A stretch of 21,347 bases of DNA from an uncultured Asticcacaulis sp. (GCA_946480525.1 CAMLLA010000017.1:1-21347), one strand, 5' to 3'. Shown: positions 1-6,673, numbered from the stretch's first letter. Notes: generated by a model from the letters alone, not told the origin. Numbers and translations: made by a program.

Positions 1-526
1 TCTGTGGCCGATATTCCCAATGGTGCGTATTGCTGCGCGCCGGGAAATTTATGTACGGATAGACCAGAAATACGCTTTTCACACCCTTGAGCGGTTCCGG
101 GCTGGGGTCCTTCAGACGCGCCGCGCCCTGACGCTCAAGGCGCTGCGTCATCAGATCCATGATCGACCACGCGCCGTGGCTCCATCCCGCCAGACACAGG
201 CGCGACGCGTCGACGTCCGCGCGTTGCGCAATCCCCCACACCGCCGCCAGCACGTCGCCCGACCGCTCATAGCCATGCAGGGCCAGGCCTGAACATACCA
301 GGCTGACCGCAGCCGTCTGATCCCAACCGCGCGGCATGAAACTGTCGATGACAAAGGCACGCACGCCTGCCTTTTCCGCCAGCCGGGCATAGGCATGGAT
401 GTGTGGCCGGATCCCATTGCACGCATGGAAGAGCAGCACCGCCGGACGCGGAATGTTATCCGCTGGACCATAGACGGTCACATAGGGCGTCAAAAAATCG
501 AAGCGGGTTTGCAAAGAATCGAGCAC
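1..526 (-). CDS. Alpha/beta hydrolase, dienelactone hydrolase-like (partial, C-terminus beyond window)
   Basis: About 175 codons are visible from a GTG at 526; the frame is still open at the left edge, so the C-terminal end is missing. The translation begins VLDSLQTRFDFLTPYVTVYG. It has the dienelactone-hydrolase-like strand HACNGIRPH (residues 34-42), which would form the oxyanion region, and the nucleophile elbow GWSHG at 114-118 with Ser116 as the expected catalytic serine. The later Asp and His of the triad would lie near or outside the edge. The start is chosen because AGAGG lies just upstream of GTG and the homologous region begins soon after it; no ATG in this frame fits better. No signal peptide is seen, so it is probably a cytoplasmic hydrolase of an ester or lactone; the substrate cannot be told. 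It is divergent from the broken nitroreductase gene and shares its control region. Overlapping ORFs in this stretch lie in other frames and look like shadows. Confidence 0.8.
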   Translation of the reverse strand, partial: MLDSLQTRFDFLTPYVTVYGPADNIPRPAVLLFHACNGIRPHIHAYARLAEKAGVRAFVIDSFMPRGWDQTAAVSLVCSGLALHGYERSGDVLAAVWGIAQRADVDASRLCLAGWSHGAWSIMDLMTQRLERQGAARLKDPSPEPLKGVKSVFLVYPYINFPARSNTHHWEYRPQ

Positions 527-545
527 GGGACCTCTTGAACAAAAT

Positions 546-568
546 GTAACTGTTACTATTTTAGTTAC
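546..568. promoter_or_regulatory. Inverted/direct repeat, probable operator between divergent genes
   Basis: GTAACTGTTAC (546-556) is a near-perfect dyad with 5-bp arms. A further AGTTAC at 563-568 pairs with GTAACT at 546-551, so GTTAC-type half-sites recur at 552 and 564, 12 bp apart. The element is AT-rich and lies 20-42 bp before the hydrolase start and about 70-90 bp before the nitroreductase start. This fits a dimeric winged-helix repressor site, for example of the HxlR or MarR type, which often control oxidoreductase and hydrolase genes. The regulator family is inferred; no such regulator is encoded in the window. Confidence 0.45.
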
Positions 569-636
569 GTATGACGGTCATAGCTTTGTGAACCAGAGTT
601 CGGCCGAAAAAGCCAATCATATTAAAGGGACATACG

Positions 637-1049
637 ATGAGCACCTCGTTCCGCAACCCGACCCACCCGATCGATCCGCAATTCCTGGAACGCTGGTCGC
701 CGCGCGCCTTTGCCGACACCCTCGTTACTGAAGATCAAGTCCTGAGCATCCTCGAAGCCGCGCGCTGGTCGCCGTCAGCGTCGAACCTCCAGCCCTGGCG
801 CTGCAAGCGCACAAGCTGGGTCTTGTTGCCCACGGAATGGGCGGTCTGGAATATGATAAGGCGCCGCTGGTCCTGGGACTTCCCGCCAATGTGAAACTCG
901 AAGCCGCCTTTGCCATTGGCTATAAGGGCGATCCGGACAGCTTGCCGGATTTCCTGAAGGCGCGCGAAACGCCTTCGGACCGTCAGCCGCTGTCGGCCAT
1001 GGCCTTCAAGGGACGGTTCAGTGGAGAGGTCCAGAATCCAACGGTTTAA
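637..1049 (+). pseudogene. Nitroreductase family protein, internal deletion and frameshift
   Basis: The first frame from ATG 637 encodes a normal nitroreductase N-terminus, including ERWSPRAFADTLVTEDQVL, then ILEAARWSPSASNLQPW, the FMN-binding start of the family. After Trp54 (796-798) this frame turns to unrelated residues. From about 795 another frame carries the family's C-terminal part: ALQAHKLGLVAHGMGGLEYDKA, then a stretch with GDPDSLPDFLKARETPS, ending at a TAA at 1047-1049. The family is normally about 190-200 residues; the two pieces together give about 137, so roughly 60 residues from the middle are missing and the frames do not match. The middle of the fold and much of the flavin site are therefore lost. 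The ATG has a modest upstream AAAGGGA (625-631). It looks like a true pseudogene, though a sequencing or assembly collapse is possible. Its neighbour kup is convergent. Confidence 0.85.
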
Positions 1050-1062
1050 GGGCCTCCGGCGG

Positions 1063-1083
1063 GCAGGGTCGTAACGACCCTGC
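1063..1083. terminator. Perfect hairpin between convergent genes
   Basis: GCAGGGTCG (1063-1071) and CGACCCTGC (1075-1083) form a perfect 9-bp stem closed by TAA. It lies 13 nt after the nitroreductase remnant and 3 nt beyond the kup stop codon. Neither side has a T-tract, so it may act as an mRNA 3'-end stabiliser or a weak bidirectional terminator instead of a classical intrinsic terminator. Confidence 0.5.
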
Positions 1084-1086
1084 ACC

Positions 1087-3120
1087 CTACACCGTTACCT
1101 GAGTCCCAAGTTCAACCACGCGACCCGGCGGGATATGGAAGAAGTCCGTCGGGTTGGCAGCGTTGCGCATCAGGAAGATGTAGAGCTTGTCCTGCCACAG
1201 CGGCATACCCGAATTGGCCGACGGCACGACATTGCGTTTGCCCAGGAAGAAGCTGGTCGCCATGATGTCGAACTTCAGGCCCAGCTTGCGGCAAACACCC
1301 AGGGCGCGTGGCAGGTTCGGGCTTTCCATGAAGCCGTAGCTGATCGTCAGCCGTTTGAAGTCCTCGTTGATGATCTCGATCGTCACACGCTCGGCGTCCG
1401 GCACGCGCGGCGTATTGGCCGTCCGCACCGTCAGGATGACGTTTTTCTCGTGCAGCACCTTGTTGTGCTTGAGATTGTGCATCAATGCCACCGGCGCGAT
1501 TTCGGCGTCTGACGTCAGGAAGATCGCCGTGCCGGCGACGCGGTGCGGCGGCCGCTTCTTCATCATCTCAACCAGGTCGGTCAACATCACGCTGTCCCGG
1601 CGCGACTTGTCCATAAGGATCTGGCTGCCGCGCACCCAGGTCGCCATGACCAGGAATAGCGAAGCGCCGATCAGCACGGGCAGCCAGCCGCCGGACAGGA
1701 ACCGCAGCGCGTTGGCGCTCAGGAAGGACAGGTCGAGGATCATGAAGGGCACGACAAAGGCCAACACCATCGGCCAGCGCCACTTCCACATCTGACGCAT
1801 GACGATCGACGCCATCATCGTCGTTACCACCATGGTGCCCGTCACGGCCAGGCCGTAGGCGTGAGCCAGCGCCGACGAAGTCTGGAAGGTCACCATGACC
1901 ACGACAACACCGGCCAGCAGCATGTTGTTCAGCTGAGGAACGAAAATCTGGCCCGACTGGGTTTCCGACGTCCGCGTCACGGTCAGGCGCGGCAGGAGAC
2001 CCAGCTGGATCGCCTGCTGGGTCAGAGAGAATGCGCCGGTGATGACGGCTTGCGAAGCCACCACGGTCGCCATGCCGGCCAGGATAACCAGTGGCAGACG
2101 ATAGGTTTCCGGCGCCATTTCAAAGAACCAGTTCATCTGATGGTAGGGCTGGCCATCCGGCGTCGCCTCAAGCACCTTCAGGGCCAGGGCGCCCTGACCC
2201 AGGTAATTCAGGCTCAGGCACGGCAGTACGAAGAACAGCCATGCCGCCTGGATCGGCCATCGGCCGAAGTGGCCCATATCGGCCGTCAGGGCCTCGGCAC
2301 CGGTCACCGTCAGGAAAACCGCACCCAGCACGATGAAGCCCGCCAGCCCGTGCTCCGCGAGAAATTTCACGGCATAGAAGGGATTGATCGCCGTAAGGAT
2401 TTCAGGTCGGTCGGCAAGCTGCATGACGCCCAATACCGCCATGACCGAAAACCAGATGGCGCAAATCGGGCCAAAGACCACGCCGACCTTGGCGGTGCCC
2501 TTGCTCTGGAACATGAACAGGCCAAGCAACATGACGCCCGATATGGCCAGGACCATTTCCGTCGATATGCTGTTTTCCATGCCGGGAATGGTGCGCAGGC
2601 CTTCGACAGCCGACAGCACCGACATGGCCGGTGTGATGACGGCATCGCCGTAGAACAGGGCCGCGCCGATAACGCCAAGGACGAACACGATCTGCGTCCT
2701 GCGCCCCATGGCGCGCTGAGCCAGGGCCATAAGCGACAGGACCCCGCCTTCGCCATTGTTGTCGGCACGCATGATGAAGCCGACATATTTGACGGCGACG
2801 ATCAGGATCATGGCCCACAGGGCCAATGACACGACGCCCAGGATTTCCGGCCGCGTCACCCCGTCATGGGCGGCAGCGTGCAGGGCTTCCTTGAAAGCGT
2901 AAAGCGGCGAGGTACCGATGTCGCCGAAGACGACGCCGACAGATCCTAGCGCCAGTGCAAAGAATCCCGCATGGCCATGGCCATGGTGGGCGGGAGCTTC
3001 CGCTGCGGCATCCTTCGATGTTGTGGAAACGCTGGCCGCGACGGCTGTGGTCGGCGCGTCTGCGGCGGTCGCCGGAGCCGGCTGGGAGCCCGGCGTTCCG
3101 GCAGGGGAGTCCCCTGTCAT
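1087..3120 (-). CDS. kup: Kup-type low-affinity potassium uptake protein
   Basis: A 677-residue inner-membrane K+/H+ symporter of the KUP/HAK/KT family. The family signature GVVFGDIGTSPLYAFKEAL is at residues 62-80, followed by about twelve hydrophobic segments up to roughly residue 490 and a hydrophilic cytoplasmic C-terminal domain that ends in the typical DFFHIPPGRVVELG. The start is ATG at 3120 because AGGAGA lies 7 nt upstream; an in-frame ATG nine codons earlier has no such site. The first 50 residues form a low-complexity Ala/Pro/Thr extension ending in HHGHGH just before the first membrane segment, longer than in the E. coli protein. The gene stands alone: its 3' end faces the nitroreductase remnant and its 5' end the Rrf2 regulator. 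The total length is at the upper end of the usual range. Confidence 0.97.
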   Translation of the reverse strand: MTGDSPAGTPGSQPAPATAADAPTTAVAASVSTTSKDAAAEAPAHHGHGHAGFFALALGSVGVVFGDIGTSPLYAFKEALHAAAHDGVTRPEILGVVSLALWAMILIVAVKYVGFIMRADNNGEGGVLSLMALAQRAMGRRTQIVFVLGVIGAALFYGDAVITPAMSVLSAVEGLRTIPGMENSISTEMVLAISGVMLLGLFMFQSKGTAKVGVVFGPICAIWFSVMAVLGVMQLADRPEILTAINPFYAVKFLAEHGLAGFIVLGAVFLTVTGAEALTADMGHFGRWPIQAAWLFFVLPCLSLNYLGQGALALKVLEATPDGQPYHQMNWFFEMAPETYRLPLVILAGMATVVASQAVITGAFSLTQQAIQLGLLPRLTVTRTSETQSGQIFVPQLNNMLLAGVVVVMVTFQTSSALAHAYGLAVTGTMVVTTMMASIVMRQMWKWRWPMVLAFVVPFMILDLSFLSANALRFLSGGWLPVLIGASLFLVMATWVRGSQILMDKSRRDSVMLTDLVEMMKKRPPHRVAGTAIFLTSDAEIAPVALMHNLKHNKVLHEKNVILTVRTANTPRVPDAERVTIEIINEDFKRLTISYGFMESPNLPRALGVCRKLGLKFDIMATSFFLGKRNVVPSANSGMPLWQDKLYIFLMRNAANPTDFFHIPPGRVVELGTQVTV

Positions 3121-3296
3121 GTACACTCTCCTGAGGGCATGACACACACGGTCTTTTCAAGGACACCCTCGCTTGAACGACGCGCTCTTACGCCTATTTA
3201 AAAACACATTCAATGCCCATTTAGGGCGTTCATGACGGAGCTGTGACGTGCTTACCCTAGGAACAGAACCAAAACTGTTGTATTATCGAGATAATC
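3121..3296. other. Divergent intergenic region between kup and the Rrf2 regulator
   Basis: This 176-nt gap must carry both promoters. It contains a small dyad, GCCC-ATTTA-GGGC, near 3213-3226 and AT-rich stretches around 3196-3212 (TATTTAAAAACACATTCAA). No confident -35/-10 pair is assigned for kup. No coding capacity is evident. Confidence 0.5.
3282..3295. promoter_or_regulatory. Perfect palindrome over the Rrf2 gene -10 region
   Basis: ATTATC (3282-3287), GA, GATAAT (3290-3295) is a 6-bp-arm inverted repeat that ends one base before the regulator's ATG. It overlaps a -10-like TATTAT (3281-3286) and takes the place of a Shine-Dalgarno sequence. A palindrome of this size is typical for a dimeric Rrf2-family binding site, so autorepression is the likely role. 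No second full copy is seen before the downstream dehydrogenase; only a half-site ATTATC occurs at 3811-3816. Confidence 0.55.
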
Positions 3297-3758
3297 ATGT
3301 CCGATAGCCAAAGATTTCCCGTCGCAGCGCATACCCTGGCGTACCTTGCCCACCGCAACGCCTATTCGCGTGAGCAGGCCGTGTCGTCATCCATACTGGC
3401 GGCAAGCATTCCGACGAACCCCGTCGTTATTCGTCGCATGACGACTCAGCTGGCCAAGGCCGGTCTGGTGGCGACATGCTCGGGCGTGGCTGGTGGCGCC
3501 TGGCTGCTCAAACGACCCGAACATATCCGCCTCGATGAAGTGCTGAGGGCTGTGAACGGCTGTGCGCACCTGGGCTCGGCGCCCGTCGGCGCCAAGGGCT
3601 GCCCGGTCAGTCAGGCCATTCCGCGCGCTGTCAACGACGCAATGCAACTGGCCAATGCGGCAGCCTCGACCAGTCTGTCGAAAATCACGGTCGCGGACCT
3701 GCTGAAGCACGTCGGCCAGACGTCTGAGGACTGCGAGAAGATTCAAATCCCGGCCTGA
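3297..3758 (+). CDS. Rrf2 family transcriptional regulator
   Basis: A 153-residue protein with the Rrf2 winged-helix layout: an N-terminal helix (RFPVAAHTLAYLAHR, 6-20), the helix-turn-helix (SSSILAASIPTNPVVIRRMT, 30-49), a wing (GVAGGAWLLKRPEHI, 63-77) and the helix IRLDEVLRAVNG. Cysteines are at 61, 89, 102 and 146. IscR and NsrR need three closely spaced cysteines in the 90-110 zone for their Fe-S cluster; here only Cys89 and Cys102 fall there, so a classical cluster is doubtful and it resembles the YwnA-like branch. There is no Shine-Dalgarno before the ATG; the -10-like TATTAT lies 11-16 nt upstream, so the mRNA may be leaderless. The palindrome at 3282-3295 is a probable self-binding site. 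It precedes a short-chain dehydrogenase in the same direction, a possible target. The signal it senses is unknown. Confidence 0.88.
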   Translation: MSDSQRFPVAAHTLAYLAHRNAYSREQAVSSSILAASIPTNPVVIRRMTTQLAKAGLVATCSGVAGGAWLLKRPEHIRLDEVLRAVNGCAHLGSAPVGAKGCPVSQAIPRAVNDAMQLANAAASTSLSKITVADLLKHVGQTSEDCEKIQIPA

Positions 3759-3770
3759 GGTCAGACTAGC

Positions 3771-3784
3771 CCCCACCACCGCAC
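3771..3784. repeat. Fragment of dispersed intergenic repeat
   Basis: The string CCCCACCACCGC here recurs exactly at 6301-6312, where it starts a larger repeat located after pyrF. In both places it lies just downstream of a stop codon (13-14 nt after the Rrf2 gene stop, a few bases after the pyrF stop). It is probably a decayed copy of the same element. Confidence 0.4.
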
Positions 3785-3882
3785 ACTTGGCCATTTCTTA
3801 AACACTCCACATTATCAATCCGCTTGCATTTCCGGCAGGGCTCGTGTTCGATCCCGGTCTGTTTTTTAGGGGAATCGCCAGC

Positions 3883-4680
3883 GTGGCTCGCCGTCTTGTC
3901 CTGATCACCGGAGCATCCGCAGGGATTGGCATGGCGTTCGCGCGCACCTATGCCTCGCATGGCTGGGACGTGGCGCTGACCGCCCGGCGCCAGGATCGGC
4001 TGGACACCCTGGTCGAGGAAATCCGCCTGCGCTTCGGTGTCGAAGCCCATGCCCTGCCGGGCGATCTGGCCGACCCCGCCACGCCTGAAGCCCTGCAACA
4101 AGGCATTTTAGCGCTTGGCCGCAGCGTCGATGGCCTGGTTAACAATGCAGGCTACGGACAGCCTGGCGGGTTCCTGGGCACAACCTTGGAACAGCATCGC
4201 GCCTTCATGCAGGTCATGTGGCTGGCGCCGATCGAGCTGACCCACCGCTTCCTGCCAGGCATGATCGAACGCAAGTTCGGCCGCATCATCAATGTCTCGT
4301 CGCTGGCCGGTTACCTGCCGGCGTCGCCCGGAGATACATTGTATGGGCCCGTAAAAACCGGGCTGACGCGCTTCTCCCAAAGCCTGCATCTTGAGGTCCG
4401 CGATCACGGCGTCCATGTGACGTCGCTGTGTCCCGGCTGGACCTATTCCGAATTCCACGACGTCGTCGGCACGCGCTCCAAGCTGTCGAAGGCCATTCCC
4501 GAATGGTGGTGGATGGGCGCGGACGAGGTCGCCCGTGAGGGCTTCGTCGCCGCCGAAGCCAATCGTGCCTGCTGCGTGCCAGGCGCCCCGAACAAGACGG
4601 CGGCAGCGCTCCTGAAGGTCCTGCCCGACGACTGGGTGATGGAACTGGCGTCGGGGCAGCTTCGGAAAATACATCGATAG
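3883..4680 (+). CDS. Short-chain dehydrogenase/reductase (classical SDR)
   Basis: A 265-residue NAD(P)-dependent oxidoreductase. Cofactor motif TGASAGIG is at 9-16 and NNAG at 87-90. The catalytic serine is in NVSSLAG (Ser140), and YGPVK gives Tyr154 and Lys158. Arg34-Arg35 after the second strand (TARRQDRL) favours NADP(H). The position that normally holds the tetrad asparagine (V-N in the helix before LTHRFLPGM) is Met112. The start is GTG 3883: AGGGGA lies 9-10 nt upstream and the protein then begins MARRLVLITG as is usual; a GTG at 3844 in the same frame would add 13 residues unlike the family. It follows the Rrf2 gene by 124 nt and may be regulated by it. The substrate cannot be predicted. 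Confidence 0.92.
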   Translation: MARRLVLITGASAGIGMAFARTYASHGWDVALTARRQDRLDTLVEEIRLRFGVEAHALPGDLADPATPEALQQGILALGRSVDGLVNNAGYGQPGGFLGTTLEQHRAFMQVMWLAPIELTHRFLPGMIERKFGRIINVSSLAGYLPASPGDTLYGPVKTGLTRFSQSLHLEVRDHGVHVTSLCPGWTYSEFHDVVGTRSKLSKAIPEWWWMGADEVAREGFVAAEANRACCVPGAPNKTAAALLKVLPDDWVMELASGQLRKIHR

Positions 4681-4690
4681 CCGTCCACAC

Positions 4691-4720
4691 TTCGCCCTCC
4701 CTGCTTACGGGGAGGGCGAA
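4691..4720. terminator. 11-bp perfect hairpin between convergent SDR and marC genes
   Basis: TTCGCCCTCCC (4691-4701) and GGGAGGGCGAA (4710-4720) pair perfectly around an 8-nt loop, TGCTTACG. It starts 11 nt after the SDR stop and ends 27 nt before the marC stop, so it can serve both transcripts. There is no T-tract. The core CTCCCTGCTTACGGGGAG resembles the TTCCCCGTTTACGGGAA-type repeats at 12860-12926 and 21320-21335, so the hairpin may be a member of the dispersed repeat family used as a terminator. Confidence 0.55.
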
Positions 4721-4747
4721 ATTGCACTTACTCAAGAACGCAGCTTC

Positions 4748-5497
4748 CTATCGGCTGTGCCCACTCTCATATGGATGCGCGGCGCTCGGCAGGATGATGT
4801 CCTGCGTAATCGCGCCGATCGACGAAATGATGATCTGCACTGACAGGGCGCAAAGGATCAGCCCCAGCACCCGTACCACGACGACCATTCCCACCCGGCC
4901 GAAAATCCGCGAAATCGTGTTCGACAGCAAAAGGGAAATCAGGATCGCCACGGCCGTGGTCAAGATGGCCAATACCCCCACCACCACAGCCAGGGGGCCA
5001 AGGTCCTGCGCCACACCCGCCTGAATGATGACCGTCGAAATCGTTCCCGGCCCAACCATCAATGGAAAAGCAAAGGGCACGACGAGTTTTTCGAAACTCT
5101 TCTTCGCCGTTTCACGGTGACCCAGCGGCTGCACACCCGTCGTTGGATCACCGCCGCTCTTGACGTCCTCGGCGTGGGCAAAGGTCTCCATGAAATCACC
5201 CTGCGCCATCTGAAGCCCCATCAGGAACAGCAACAGACCGCCGGCAATACGGAAGGCGTCCATCGAGATTCCGAAGAACTGCAGGATGCTTAAACCCGCG
5301 AAATAGAAGATCGACAGGATGACCGCTGTAAAGACCGAGATATAAATGCTCAGCCAGCGCCGCGCCTTGGATGACTGGGTCTGGGTCGCCGCAGCATAGA
5401 TGGGCACATTGCCGATCGGGTCGATCAGCGCGAACAGGGTAATGAAAAAATTGAAATAGAAGGGCAACAGCTTCGTCAGGTTGAGATCGTCGAACAT
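4748..5497 (-). CDS. marC: MarC family integral membrane protein (UPF0056)
   Basis: A 249-residue inner-membrane protein with about six hydrophobic segments (roughly residues 11-31, 50-70, 82-100, 139-160, 167-190 and 204-228). The two family repeats are clear: FALIDPIGNVPI at 22-33 and PFAFPLMVGPGTIS at 141-154. The family was once linked to multiple antibiotic resistance, but that role was not upheld and its transport substrate is unknown. Most members are 200-220 residues; here the hydrophilic loop between the two halves (about 101-138) is longer, with an acidic and glycine-rich stretch, and a short polar tail follows the last membrane segment. GGGG upstream of ATG 5497 is a weak ribosome site. 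The gene is convergent with the SDR gene and divergent from pyrF. Confidence 0.92.
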   Translation of the reverse strand: MFDDLNLTKLLPFYFNFFITLFALIDPIGNVPIYAAATQTQSSKARRWLSIYISVFTAVILSIFYFAGLSILQFFGISMDAFRIAGGLLLFLMGLQMAQGDFMETFAHAEDVKSGGDPTTGVQPLGHRETAKKSFEKLVVPFAFPLMVGPGTISTVIIQAGVAQDLGPLAVVVGVLAILTTAVAILISLLLSNTISRIFGRVGMVVVVRVLGLILCALSVQIIISSIGAITQDIILPSAAHPYESGHSR

Positions 5498-5511
5498 GGC
5501 CGCATACCCCG

Positions 5512-5527
5512 TGATTCGGCCGAATCA
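5512..5527. promoter_or_regulatory. 16-bp perfect palindrome with two GANTC methylation sites
   Basis: TGATTCGGCCGAATCA is identical to its reverse complement. It contains GATTC at 5513-5517 and GAATC at 5522-5526, both matching GANTC, the target of the cell-cycle methyltransferase CcrM of Caulobacterales and relatives. It lies 15-30 bp before the marC start and 67-82 bp before the pyrF start, in the shared control region. A role as a methylation-sensitive operator or GcrA-dependent site is inferred. Confidence 0.5.
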
Positions 5528-5593
5528 TGACTGACTTGTGCAGTCCTGGCAAATCGCGTAAGCGCCCCTCACCGCAGACAAGGACCCACCGCC

Positions 5594-6295
5594 ATGACCG
5601 AGCTTTACAAGGCTGACGACCGCATGATCCTGGCTCTGGACGAGCCCGATCTCGACAGCGCCCGCGCCCTGATCAAAACGCTCGGCGACAGCGTTTCCTA
5701 TTACAAGATCGGCCTGACCCTGCTGGCCCAGGGCGGGCTGGACCTGGCGCGCGAACTGAAGGACCAGGGCAAACTGATCTTCCAGGACTGGAAGCTGCAC
5801 GATATCGGCGCCCAGGTCGAAGGCGCGGCCAAGGCAGCCTGCGTCGGCGCCTGCGATCTGTTGACCGTCCATGCCGAGCCGCAGGTCATGCGCGCAGCCG
5901 TCAAAGGCCGGGGCAATGGCACGACCAGGATTATCGGCGTGACGGTGATGACCTCGCTGAGCCAGGCCGATCTCGATGAAATGGGTTATGGCACGGCCTT
6001 GGCCGAACTGGTCATGCTGCGCGTCGACCAGGCGGTGGAATGCGGTCTCGACGGCGTTGTCGCCAGCCCGCACGAAGCGGCCATGATCCGCGCCCGCGTG
6101 CCGGCCGACTTTTTGATTGTGACGCCGGGCGTGCGGCCGGAAGGTTCTGACATCAATGACCAGCAGCGCATCGCGACGCCGCAGAATGCCTTCCTGAATG
6201 GTGCCTCGCACGTCGTGGTCGGCCGTCCGATCACACGTGCTGCCGATCCTGTAGCGGCGGCACAAAGCATCCTGGCGGCGATCCATAACGTTTAA
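5594..6295 (+). CDS. pyrF: Orotidine 5'-phosphate decarboxylase
   Basis: A 233-residue enzyme that converts OMP to UMP, the last step of de novo pyrimidine synthesis, in the cytoplasm. It is a TIM barrel of the usual bacterial length. The catalytic Asp-Lys-Asp array appears in FQDWKLHDIG (Asp65, Lys67, Asp70). Further substrate contacts are LALDEP (13-18, Asp16), YYKIG (Lys38), TPGVRP (177-182) and VVVGRPIT (207-214, phosphate gripping). ATG 5594 has AAGGA at 5580-5584, a good ribosome site. The gene is divergent from marC and convergent with the SDHAF4-like gene; it is not next to other pyrimidine genes, which is common in Alphaproteobacteria. Confidence 0.98.
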   Translation: MTELYKADDRMILALDEPDLDSARALIKTLGDSVSYYKIGLTLLAQGGLDLARELKDQGKLIFQDWKLHDIGAQVEGAAKAACVGACDLLTVHAEPQVMRAAVKGRGNGTTRIIGVTVMTSLSQADLDEMGYGTALAELVMLRVDQAVECGLDGVVASPHEAAMIRARVPADFLIVTPGVRPEGSDINDQQRIATPQNAFLNGASHVVVGRPITRAADPVAAAQSILAAIHNV

Positions 6296-6296
6296 A

Positions 6297-6442
6297 TAGA
6301 CCCCACCACCGCTGCGCTTCGCTTGCGGTCCCCCTCCCCATCGCTTCGCGACAGGGAGGAGATACGGAGCGCGATCACTCCTCCCTGTGCGAAGGTTGCC
6401 TGCCGGCGAGGCTGGGGAGCGACCATCTGCGGAGCAGATGGT
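6297..6442. repeat. Composite intergenic palindromic repeat after pyrF
   Basis: Almost all of the pyrF/SDHAF4 gap is built of pairing arms. CCGC and GCGG enclose a short loop near 6309-6328; ACAGGGAGGAG (6351-6361) pairs perfectly with CTCCTCCCTGT (6378-6388); ACCATCTGC (6422-6430) pairs with GCAGATGGT (6434-6442) around GGA. The CCCCACCACCGC start recurs at 3772-3783, and the last hairpin resembles the one at 21260-21276. It lies between two convergent genes, where it could fold in either transcript. It matches the style of intergenic palindromic repeats common at gene ends in Caulobacterales; no transposase or coding sequence is present. Confidence 0.6.
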
Positions 6443-6457
6443 GGCGGGGCATCTTAC

Positions 6458-6673
6458 TTAAAAATCGACAGCGATGCCCTTGCGTTCCCAATCGCCATAG
6501 CGCGTGGGCTCGGGACCCTTCGGGCCGCCATCTTCCTCAGCCATCGCTTGCGCCTCGGCCTCCGCCTTTGCCCGGCGCTCAGCGGCTTCGGCAAGCGCGC
6601 GCTGTGCTTCGGGCGTCAGCGTCTTCTGCGTCACTTCACTCAGGTCGGCGGGCTTTTCGGTTTCGGATGACAT
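6458..6673 (-). CDS. Succinate dehydrogenase assembly factor 4 homologue (DUF1674)
   Basis: A 71-residue cytoplasmic protein. The C-terminal block from residue 49 ([18 protein letters not shown], then IAVDF at the very end) is the DUF1674 signature shared with mitochondrial SDHAF4, which binds the flavinylated SdhA subunit and helps it into complex II. The N-terminal half is a charged Ala/Glu/Arg helix (about 20-46) with no fixed motif, as in relatives. The start is ATG 6673, giving MSSETEKP; an upstream ATG at 6712 in the same frame would add 13 residues without family support. It is divergent from htpX with 82 nt between the starts. The role in succinate dehydrogenase assembly is inferred from the family; no sdh gene is in the window. 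Confidence 0.88.
   Translation of the reverse strand: MSSETEKPADLSEVTQKTLTPEAQRALAEAAERRAKAEAEAQAMAEEDGGPKGPEPTRYGDWERKGIAVDF

Noticed and set aside
1861..2829. 322-codon plus-strand frame opposite kup
   Set aside because: Antisense of Kup membrane segments; the translation is Gln/His/Arg-rich and unlike a real protein.
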